Assembly (NCBI GenBank): GCA_036406675.1
Contig: DASXAO010000149.1
Location: forward strand, 8,210 to 72,209
DNA: 64,000 nt
DNA from: SCGC-AG-212-J23 sp036406675
Lineage (GTDB): Bacteria > Pseudomonadota > Gammaproteobacteria > Burkholderiales > SG8-39
Direction of reading: 5' to 3'
The notes under the pieces were generated by a model. That model saw only the letters and a list, made by a program, of their open reading frames with translations, made no database searches and was not told the origin of the DNA. This document shows, in pieces, positions 49,522 to 64,000 of the stretch. Numbering within the stretch: position 1 is the first letter of the stretch; the number at the start of each line of letters is the position of its first letter. Made by a program: the position numbers and the translations under genes.

Positions 49522-50268
49522 ATGAAGACGAAGCGCATTGCAGCGGCAGCACTCGCCATGGTCTTCTCCACGACCGCCGGTGCGGCCGAGATCAAGGTCT
49601 TGAGCGCCGGCGCCCTCGAGCCCGGCATGAAGGCCGCCGCGGCCGAGTTCCAGAAGGCGAGCGGCCATGCGGTGAAGCTCGCGTTCAATACCGCGCCGCA
49701 AATCCGCAAGCGGATCGGCGACGGCGAGGTCCAGGACGTAGTCGTTGCGCCGCCCGCGGTCATCGACGAATTCGCCAAGGCCGGCAAAGTCGGCCACGAC
49801 CGCGCCAATGTCGGCCGCGTGGGAATGGGCGTGGCCGTGAGGCCCGGCGCGCCGGCGCCGGACATCTCCACCCCGGAAGCGCTCAAGAAGTCGGTGCTCG
49901 ATGCCGAATCGCTCGTCTTCAACCGCGCCTCGACCGGCATCTATCTCGAGAACCTGCTGAAGAAGATGGGCGTCTACGAGCAGGTCGAGAAGAAGACCAC
50001 GCGCTACGACGATGCCGCCGCGGTCATGGAGCACGTCCTCAAGGGCAAGGGCAAGGAGATCGGCTTCGCGCCGGTCACGGAGATCCTGCTGCATCGCGAC
50101 CGCGGCCTGCGGCTGGTCGGTCCGCTTCCCGCCGGGGTGCAGAACTACACCAGCTACGCCGCCGGCGTCATGAGCGGCGCGCCTTCAGCCGCCGCCGCAC
50201 AGGAGTTCGTGCGCTACCTGGGGACGCCAGCGGCCAAGAAAGTATTCGCCGCGGCAGGAATCGAATAG
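49522..50268 (+). CDS. ModA-like ABC substrate-binding protein
   Basis: A 248-residue exported binding protein. The signal peptide IAAAALAMVFSTTAGAA is followed by EIKVLSAGALEPGMKAAAAEF, the start of the molybdate-binding-protein-like fold (class of ModA), with DVVVAPPAVIDEFAKAG and GFAPVTEILLHRDRGLRLVG later. The typical ModA anion site residues are only partly recognisable, so the ligand may be another anion or an organic compound. GGGAG lies before the ATG. It is probably co-transcribed with the Bug receptor upstream, with no permease or ATPase present. Confidence 0.8.
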   Translation: MKTKRIAAAALAMVFSTTAGAAEIKVLSAGALEPGMKAAAAEFQKASGHAVKLAFNTAPQIRKRIGDGEVQDVVVAPPAVIDEFAKAGKVGHDRANVGRVGMGVAVRPGAPAPDISTPEALKKSVLDAESLVFNRASTGIYLENLLKKMGVYEQVEKKTTRYDDAAAVMEHVLKGKGKEIGFAPVTEILLHRDRGLRLVGPLPAGVQNYTSYAAGVMSGAPSAAAAQEFVRYLGTPAAKKVFAAAGIE

Positions 50269-50269
50269 C

Positions 50270-51463
50270 TCAGCGTTCGAACTCGAGCACGTCGAAGCCG
50301 CTTACCCGGTCGACGATGTAGACCAGTCCCTTCGCGTCGACGTCGACGTCGTTGGTCTGCGGCGCGGCGTGGCCCGGCGCAGGCTCGGGAATGAAGTGCC
50401 CCACTTCGCGCGGAGCGAGCGGGTCGGCGACGTCGACGATGCGCAGGCCGCCCGAGAACCACGTGCAGTACACGAGCGTGTCGCTCATGTGCTCCTGGAA
50501 CTGGTGCGCGCCGAAGCGGCCCGGCGCCGCGCGGCTCCAGGGCGAGTCGAGCTCGCTCACCTCGAACAGGGAGAGCGGCTCGATCTTCTTCAGATTCGTG
50601 ACATCCAGGACCCACAGGCAGGCGTGCGGGCGCCCGCGCCGGCGCTCCATCTCGGCCGCGCTGTGCGCGTGGTCCTCTTCGTCGATCGCCACCGCGATCG
50701 AGCGCCCGCCGACGCCGGCCGGCACCGGCATGAAGGTGTGGGAGGGCTCCGGAAAGGGCGGGTGGTAGTTGTATTCGCCCACCGTGCGCGGCGCGCGAAT
50801 ATCGGAGATGTCGATGACACGAAGGCCCGCGTGCCAGCAGCCGGCCCACAGCCGATCGCCGAATCGCAGCGCGTGGTGCAGGCGATTGCGCCGTCCGGGC
50901 CAGTGCGGCTTCTCGCCTCCCGCGACGTACTGCCCGGGCAGCCACCAGCGGGCGATCTCTTCGGGCCGGGCCGGGTCGCGCAGGTCGTAGATCACGAGGA
51001 TGTTGCCGACGTAGCCGGCCATCTCCGTCGAGATATAGGCGTAGCGCTCGTCCACATCGAAGCGGTGCACGCCGCGCCCACCGGTTTTCTGAAAGTGGAC
51101 GAGCCTTGGCTTTGTGCGGTCTGCAACATCGTAAATCCTGAACCCGCCGCCGTCGTAGGCCTGCTCCGGGGACGTTTGGAGGTCGGCCTGCTGCCGATTG
51201 GGACCGTTCTGCTCGCTGTTCACGAACAGGAGGTCGCCGACGATGCGCGCCTTGTGGCTGTGCGAGCGCGAATCCTCGAGGTGAATTTGCGAGACCACGC
51301 GCGGCTTGCGCGAGTCTGAAACATCGATGATCGAGGTTCCGAGCTGCGCGCGGTTCGGAAGGTGACCGACGTAGGCGTAGTTGCCCACGACTCGCACCTG
51401 CCCGGCACCCGGCAGGTCGAGCCGGCCGAGCCTTTTCACGTTCTTCGAAAGCGCGGTTTCCAT
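50270..51463 (-). CDS. LVIVD-repeat beta-propeller protein
   Basis: A 397-residue protein made of repeats of the LVIVD type, each with a core like SIIDVSDSRKPRVVSQI: GTSIIDVSDSRKP, FRIYDVADRTKP, LVIYDLRDPARP, LRVIDISDIRAP, LWVLDVTNLKK and LRIVDVADPLAP. This predicts a six- or seven-bladed propeller. Several His residues (HSHKAR, HRFDVDERYAY, PHWPGRRNRLHHA) could bind metal, as in related selenium-binding-like proteins. No signal peptide is seen. Function unknown. A TAGAAT hexamer ends six bases before the ATG at 51463. It ends one base from the convergent ModA-like gene. Confidence 0.85.
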   Translation of the reverse strand: METALSKNVKRLGRLDLPGAGQVRVVGNYAYVGHLPNRAQLGTSIIDVSDSRKPRVVSQIHLEDSRSHSHKARIVGDLLFVNSEQNGPNRQQADLQTSPEQAYDGGGFRIYDVADRTKPRLVHFQKTGGRGVHRFDVDERYAYISTEMAGYVGNILVIYDLRDPARPEEIARWWLPGQYVAGGEKPHWPGRRNRLHHALRFGDRLWAGCWHAGLRVIDISDIRAPRTVGEYNYHPPFPEPSHTFMPVPAGVGGRSIAVAIDEEDHAHSAAEMERRRGRPHACLWVLDVTNLKKIEPLSLFEVSELDSPWSRAAPGRFGAHQFQEHMSDTLVYCTWFSGGLRIVDVADPLAPREVGHFIPEPAPGHAAPQTNDVDVDAKGLVYIVDRVSGFDVLEFER

Positions 51464-51469
51464 CGGTCC

Positions 51470-51475
51470 ATTCTA
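51470..51475 (-). promoter_or_regulatory. -10-like hexamer TAGAAT, 6 bases before the propeller ATG
   Basis: On the minus strand TAGAAT (5/6) is followed by GGACCG and the ATG at 51463. A terminator lies just upstream at 51482-51510, so this short stretch must hold the promoter. Confidence 0.42.
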
Positions 51476-51481
51476 GGGCAC

Positions 51482-51510
51482 AAAAAAGGGCGCTCGTGGC
51501 GCCCTTTCTT
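51482..51510. terminator. Intrinsic terminator (GGGCGC-TCGTG-GCGCCC)
   Basis: GGGCGC (51488-51493) pairs with GCGCCC (51499-51504) around TCGTG, with A and T-rich flanks on both sides. It serves the minus-strand GDSL gene that ends at 51532 and separates it from the propeller gene. Confidence 0.85.
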
Positions 51511-51531
51511 CCCCGGGCCATCCCTCGGCCG

Positions 51532-52614
51532 TTACAGATCCTGCAGCACCGCACCGATGAGCGTCTTACCCACCTCTATCGCGATGACCGCATGGCCCGC
51601 CCGGGTCGGGTGGATGCCGTCCCAGAAGAAGAAGCCGTCCGGTCGGGCGCAGCGGAACGGCGGTGAGCTCGGGAAACCGAACGCCGGGACGTCGGGCTGG
51701 ATGCATGCGTTGGTCGCGTCGATCAGCCCGAACCGGCGAGGGTTGGTCTGGACGTCCTTGAGAAGGTTGAACGCATCGAACGGCACGATCGTGATTCCCG
51801 GCAACGCGGCGCCAAGACCCTGCAGGGCGCCGGCGAGGCCCTGGTTGTAGAGTCCGCTGAGGGTCGTTGCGCCCGCCGCAATCCCTGGCGCCACAAAGGT
51901 GTCGAGGCGTCGCAGCGCAGGCGTACGCCCGACGTCGGGGGCGCTCCAGACCAGAAAGTGTCGCGCTCCTGCGCCGTACAGCTTCCCGACGTTGTCCGCG
52001 ACTGACTTGAGCGCGGCGGCGATGACTACCGTTGGGTCCTGATGCGCTTGGGCGGCTGCCAGCGCTGCGCGAATATCGTTGCCGCCGATCTCGACGACGT
52101 ACAGCGCATCGGCGGGAGCGCTCCCCCTGACGTCGGTAAGAAACAGGTTCACTTGCACGCTGAGAGGAAACTGGCTCCCGCCGGAAGCGCGGAGATCGGC
52201 CGCGGTCGCGCCGCCGACCGCATAGTTGGATGCGCGGCCGTCGTCCTCGCCGAACAGGGCCCCCGCAACGGCCGGCCTCGCATTCTGCGGCAGGCCGACG
52301 GCGGCCGCGAAATCCTCGATCCAGGTCCGGCCGTTGCTGAACCGGCGCGACGAGTACGGCGCATCGGGAATGAGGCTGATCACGTCCGGGATCCCGTTCG
52401 TCACTCCGGACATCCCGTAGTCAGGAGGCGAAATCGTCTGGCCGCCGTTCAGCGCGAAGGCGTTGCCCGGGTCGGACAGGCTGTCGCCGAAGATGACAAG
52501 CCTGTCGAACGGTCGGTGGTGACCATCGGCTGCGGCCCACCCTGGCGCGAAGGCGACGAACGCAAGCAGGATCGAGACGAGCCAGGATTTCGCGCGTGCA
52601 GAATGAATGCTCAT
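51532..52614 (-). CDS. Exported SGNH/GDSL-family esterase
   Basis: A 360-residue secreted hydrolase. Signal peptide SWLVSILLAFVAFAPGWAAA. Block I FGDSLSD holds the nucleophile Ser45, block III is EIGGNDIRAA, and block V DGIHPTRAGH holds the catalytic Asp and His. The GRTWIEDFAAAVGLPQ and NYAVGGATA segments match the plant-like/thermolabile-hemolysin GDSL lipase group. The ATG at 52614 has GGGAGGG upstream. It would act outside the cytoplasm on esters such as lipids, acylated sugars or phospholipids. It is flanked by terminators at 51482 and 52721. Confidence 0.92.
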   Translation of the reverse strand: MSIHSARAKSWLVSILLAFVAFAPGWAAADGHHRPFDRLVIFGDSLSDPGNAFALNGGQTISPPDYGMSGVTNGIPDVISLIPDAPYSSRRFSNGRTWIEDFAAAVGLPQNARPAVAGALFGEDDGRASNYAVGGATAADLRASGGSQFPLSVQVNLFLTDVRGSAPADALYVVEIGGNDIRAALAAAQAHQDPTVVIAAALKSVADNVGKLYGAGARHFLVWSAPDVGRTPALRRLDTFVAPGIAAGATTLSGLYNQGLAGALQGLGAALPGITIVPFDAFNLLKDVQTNPRRFGLIDATNACIQPDVPAFGFPSSPPFRCARPDGFFFWDGIHPTRAGHAVIAIEVGKTLIGAVLQDL

Positions 52615-52720
52615 TGGTGCCCTCCCCCGGGCGATTATCTTCTTGCGAAGGTTCGGGCCACGCTACCGAAGCCACGGTGCAACGTCAATCCCGAATCCGG
52701 GTGTAGAACCGCAGGCAAGA

Positions 52721-52746
52721 AAAAGGGCGTCCGTGGACGCCCTTTT
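52721..52746. terminator. Intrinsic terminator (GGGCGTC-CGTG-GACGCCC)
   Basis: GGGCGTC (52725-52731) pairs with GACGCCC (52736-52742) around CGTG, flanked by A-rich and T-rich runs. It ends the penicillin-acylase-family gene on the minus strand (stop at 52776). It resembles the terminator at 51482-51510. Confidence 0.85.
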
Positions 52747-52775
52747 GAAAGCTGCGTGAAAGCGCTGCTTAAGGT

Positions 52776-55565
52776 TCAGGGTACGAAAGTCTGTACCGAC
52801 GCAGCCACTTCCTTCACTTCTTTGTGTCCGAGGCTGGTTCGCACCGCTTCATTCGTCAGCCAGCGCTCCAGGAACTGCGCGTAATTGGGGCTGCCGAGGA
52901 CGCCGCTCGTACCGCCCGGCCAGATGTCGGCCACGCGCATGCCGTCACTATCCGCCTCGGCCACCATCCGGTGCCCGGACGTGACTGTGAACATGAAGTC
53001 ATCCGGCGCCTTCCCGCGCGCATTGTGGCTCGAGGCATCGACCGTCTGGAAGCCGCCGTCGGTCGGGATGCCGCGCACGCCGGGAAGCGGTGGCGGGAAA
53101 GCGCCGCCGGCCGGCGGAATGCTGAACACGGAGCCGAGCGGGTGCGTGAACTCGATGCGATGCAGGCGTCCCCAGCGATAGTCGTCCTGATTGGGCGAGC
53201 CGAAGAACGCCGGTGTCGCCAGCATGTCGAGGCCCGTACGCACGCTCTTCAGGATGACGAAATCGCGCCGGTCGGCCGGCGCGCCGATGCCCGGCGCGGT
53301 AAAAAAGTCAACGCCGGAAACCCCGATGCCGCCGTTCGTCGCAAAGTTGTCGAGGAGATTGCGGAGCGCCGCAAGGCTGTCGAAATCGTCGGGCGCCGGC
53401 AGGCCTGCGATCGAGCCGTTGATCACCGTGCTCAGCACGCTGGAGCGCCACGCAGCATAGATCGACGCCGCCACGCTAGTCTGCACTTCGCTGGCTGAAG
53501 GCGGCTGCAGCGCGCCGGGGACGTCTACGGCGTCGTAGCCCTGTGCGATGCCGGTCGGGGTCGACCGGTTCCAGGCGCGCAGGCGACCCACCGCTTCGGC
53601 GATACCCGCGTCCACGGCGAGCGCACGCAGCTGCGGGTCCGCAGCCGGATCGGTGAGCGCGCGGTCGAAGGCCTTCACGATATAGGGCGTGAAGACTTCG
53701 CCGTCGTGCACCACCACGTCGGCCTGGATCGCCCGCATCTCCTTGAAGGACACGCGGCGATCGCCCGTCTCGAAGTACTCGTGCAGCCGCTTCTCGATGC
53801 GCGCGACACGGAAGCCCGCTTTCCACGAGTACGCCGTATAGGAAATGCCGCCGCCCGGGCGAAGCTGGTTGAGCGGATTGTTGTCGCGCGTCGCGCCCGA
53901 AGGATCGTTGTTGGCGTTGACGAAATAGCCCCCTGGCGGATTGACGATCTGCGCCATCTCGCTGAACGGCAGAATCTCGAACGCGCTCGCCTGGTACGGC
54001 TGGGGATTCTGCACCGGCAGCCATTCGTTGCCGCCCTGTCCATTGCGCACGAACCAGGGTGGCACGCCGTTCACCGTTCCCGCCTGCAGGTCCTCGCGCA
54101 CCGGAATCTCGCCCGAGGTGAAGTAGGCGATATTGCCGCGCACATCGATATAGACGAAGTTCTGCGCGCCGACGTCGAAGCGCTGCAGCGCGTTCTTGAA
54201 ATCGTCGAGATTGCGCGCGCGGTTGATCAGGAGGAATGCCTCGATCTCCTGCGTCGGCCCGTTGCCCACGTACTGGACGCTGAGCGCAGCCCCGGTCGTG
54301 GCATTGAGCGAGATGATCGGTCCGAGGTCGCGTCGCGGCATCACCAGCGTGGCCGCGGGAATGCTTCCGCCGGACGGAATGACCACCACGCTGCCGCCCA
54401 CATTGGCGCGGAAGGTTTGCGGGATCGGGATCAGCGGCTCGCGCGCGCCCTTGTAGATCGTGGACAGGCCGCTCGGCGAGGCTGGGTCGGGCACGACCTG
54501 CTCGGCAAAAGTATCGGTGACGTCGACCTCGTTGTTGGTCGAGCCCCAGGCGATCCAGCGGTTGTAGCCGTGGATGATGCCCGGCGCGCCGGCGATGCTG
54601 CTGCCGAACACCGGCTCGCCGTCTTCCTCGAGTCCCATCGGATAGAAGACCGAAGGCGTCGGCGCCGTGAGGTGCGGATCGTTCGCGAGCAGCGGACGGC
54701 CGTCCCTTGTCAGCGCGCCGGAGACCGCCCACAGATTCGAGTTGCCGCGATACTCGTGCTTCAGGATTCCCTGGAACACCGGCATATCGCGCACGCGGTC
54801 GACGTAATCGCGCATCAGGCTCAGATGGTCGTCGCTGTGCAGCCCTTCGTGCGCACGCTCCATGCCGCGCTGCCCGCCGCCGGCAGAAGGCGCATGCGGA
54901 GGCGCCATCATCGCGTCCGGCACGGTCGCATTCGGCTCGAATGCCGCCGAGCGCCACAGATCCTGCGAATAGAGCGCCGTGCCTCGCGCGGGGCCGAATG
55001 CCGCGATATACGACTGCAGCGCCACGGTGCGGTCGATGTCGAGGGCGAAGCCGTTCGAAAAGGAGACCAGCTTGCCGATGACGATGCTGTCCACCGGCGT
55101 CCACGCCGCGACCTGCGTCACGTGCAGCACGCCGTATTCCGGCGGCAGGGTCGCCGCTGAAAGTTCGGCGAGGCGCGCATTCACGCCTTCGGCGTAAGCC
55201 TCGAGCACGCCGCGGAAGAAAGGCGACCCGGCTGCGTAGGAGCGCTCGGCGCTGCGGCGCAGGCCGAGCGTGCGAAGCTGGACGTCGGTCGGGAGCGCCG
55301 CGGTGCCGAGCAGCTCGGCAAGCGTGCCGCTCGCGAGGCGGCGGTTGTAGTCCATCTGGAACAGCCGGTCCCCCGCGTGCACCCAGCCCTGCATGAAATA
55401 CAGGTCGTGGTCGTTGTGGGCCCGTACGTGCGAGATGCCCTCGTTATCGATCGTGATGCGTGCGTGCTGCTGCAGGCCGGCAAGGCGCTGCGGGCTGCCG
55501 GAATCTGCGGAAAAGACTGCGTTGCTCAGGCACAGCGCCACTGCCAACGCGATAAGTCGCGGCAT
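52776..55565 (-). CDS. Penicillin acylase-family N-terminal nucleophile hydrolase
   Basis: A 929-residue exported amidohydrolase precursor. Signal peptide LIALAVALCLSNAVFSA. The autocatalytic cleavage site and nucleophile are Ser276 in GNSNLWAVSG (the SNxW motif), followed by RPLLANDPHL, as in penicillin G acylase and acyl-homoserine-lactone acylases. The alpha chain would be about residues 22-250, the beta chain from Ser276. It could hydrolyse side-chain amides, including quorum signals, in the periplasm. It is longer than typical family members (about 750-850) because of extra C-terminal segments. GGGAGG precedes the ATG. Confidence 0.9.
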   Translation of the reverse strand: MPRLIALAVALCLSNAVFSADSGSPQRLAGLQQHARITIDNEGISHVRAHNDHDLYFMQGWVHAGDRLFQMDYNRRLASGTLAELLGTAALPTDVQLRTLGLRRSAERSYAAGSPFFRGVLEAYAEGVNARLAELSAATLPPEYGVLHVTQVAAWTPVDSIVIGKLVSFSNGFALDIDRTVALQSYIAAFGPARGTALYSQDLWRSAAFEPNATVPDAMMAPPHAPSAGGGQRGMERAHEGLHSDDHLSLMRDYVDRVRDMPVFQGILKHEYRGNSNLWAVSGALTRDGRPLLANDPHLTAPTPSVFYPMGLEEDGEPVFGSSIAGAPGIIHGYNRWIAWGSTNNEVDVTDTFAEQVVPDPASPSGLSTIYKGAREPLIPIPQTFRANVGGSVVVIPSGGSIPAATLVMPRRDLGPIISLNATTGAALSVQYVGNGPTQEIEAFLLINRARNLDDFKNALQRFDVGAQNFVYIDVRGNIAYFTSGEIPVREDLQAGTVNGVPPWFVRNGQGGNEWLPVQNPQPYQASAFEILPFSEMAQIVNPPGGYFVNANNDPSGATRDNNPLNQLRPGGGISYTAYSWKAGFRVARIEKRLHEYFETGDRRVSFKEMRAIQADVVVHDGEVFTPYIVKAFDRALTDPAADPQLRALAVDAGIAEAVGRLRAWNRSTPTGIAQGYDAVDVPGALQPPSASEVQTSVAASIYAAWRSSVLSTVINGSIAGLPAPDDFDSLAALRNLLDNFATNGGIGVSGVDFFTAPGIGAPADRRDFVILKSVRTGLDMLATPAFFGSPNQDDYRWGRLHRIEFTHPLGSVFSIPPAGGAFPPPLPGVRGIPTDGGFQTVDASSHNARGKAPDDFMFTVTSGHRMVAEADSDGMRVADIWPGGTSGVLGSPNYAQFLERWLTNEAVRTSLGHKEVKEVAASVQTFVP

Positions 55566-55832
55566 GGGGTCCTCCCTATTGGTGAGCTGCACGCTAGCAC
55601 TGAGGTTGTCGCGCGCAAATCCCGCACATATGGGATGCGCCGTGGTCGCGGGAGCTATGGACGGCAGGCTTCCTCCTCCCGAAAAAGCCTGCGGCGACGC
55701 TACGCTCGCACTAATGCAGTGTCAACGATTTGACGTAGGTCATTTTTCAGGGACCTGTGAATTGGAAGTCGAGCTCGGCGCAGTAGCGGTGCAGATGGTT
55801 GTGCACGCGATTGGTGGCATCAAGTGAACCTC
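55566..55832. other. Gene-free interval upstream of the acylase gene
   Basis: No convincing gene is seen. It should hold the promoter of the acylase gene on the minus strand, but only weak -10/-35 matches are visible. A small inverted repeat (GCAGGCTT at 55664-55671 with AAGCCTGC at 55685-55692, 13-base loop) has no clear role. Confidence 0.5.
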
Positions 55833-55864
55833 GCAAAAAAAAGCCGCCCCAGGGCGGCTTTTGA
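55833..55864 (-). terminator. Intrinsic terminator of the rpoBC operon
   Basis: On the minus strand, GCCGCC and GGCGGC (55843-55848 with 55853-55858) form a stem with a 4-base loop followed by a run of eight T. It lies 25 bases after the rpoC stop. The adjacent AAGC/GCTT bases extend the stem. Confidence 0.88.
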
Positions 55865-55882
55865 TACTCCTTGAAGCTGTGA

Positions 55883-64000
<8,118 letters not shown>

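Noticed and set aside
55664..55692. Riboswitch or regulatory hairpin upstream of the acylase gene
   Set aside because: Only an 8-base stem with a 13-base loop; no conserved riboswitch core was seen.

Overview
This looks like chromosomal DNA of a GC-rich betaproteobacterium, most likely Burkholderiales. The main reasons are four Bug/TctC-type solute receptors (three without their own permease genes), a BPSS1780-type membrane protein, CoA-thioester catabolic operons and the sequence of RpoB/RpoC. It is densely coded, with many 4-base ATGA or TGATG gene overlaps. I see no rRNA, tRNA, CRISPR array, prophage or intact insertion sequence. Two large perfect or near-perfect hairpin repeats (1429-1510 and 36642-36717) are the only mobile-looking DNA.

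Layout. 1-7.5 kb: the end of a membrane protein, an MFS transporter whose 5' end runs into a hairpin repeat, then a minus-strand catabolic operon (SDR, two acyl-CoA dehydrogenases, NADP oxidoreductase, RDD protein, glutathione transferase, SDR) facing a divergent IclR regulator. 8.4-12.9 kb: MscS channel, BtuF-like binding protein, alpha-methylacyl-CoA racemase, and a PhoU-like/Pit phosphate pair. 12.9-18.7 kb: a second minus-strand CoA operon (alpha/beta hydrolase, crotonase, enolase-superfamily enzyme, acyl-CoA ligase) that ends in a PCu(A)C copper chaperone, with a divergent quinone oxidoreductase. 18.8-21.7 kb: a LuxR-type response regulator convergent with a hybrid histidine kinase.

21.9-33.0 kb: a SemiSWEET-like protein, a small exported protein, a DsrE protein, then a tightly coupled six-gene module matching mxaR-S-A-C-K-L, the maturation genes for PQQ methanol dehydrogenase. 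No dehydrogenase, cytochrome or PQQ gene is in view. It is followed by a YbjQ-family gene and a complete CUT1-type ABC importer with a Tat-exported receptor.

33-52.7 kb: single genes and small operons, including GNAT, class II aldolase, folE, a glyoxalase II-like hydrolase, an amidohydrolase/NCS2-permease pair, four TctC receptors, and an operon SDR-MmgE/PrpD-VOC-TctB-TctA-TctC that probably imports and processes one organic acid. 52.8-64 kb: a penicillin-acylase-family hydrolase, then rpoC and most of rpoB on the minus strand.

The points most worth attention are the mxa maturation module without a visible dehydrogenase, a recurring arrangement in which a -10-like hexamer ends 5-6 bases before the ATG (suggesting leaderless mRNAs, often from back-to-back promoters), the repeat that cuts into the MFS gene, and several enzymes whose usual catalytic residues are replaced. 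All family calls are from reading the sequence; no database search was run.
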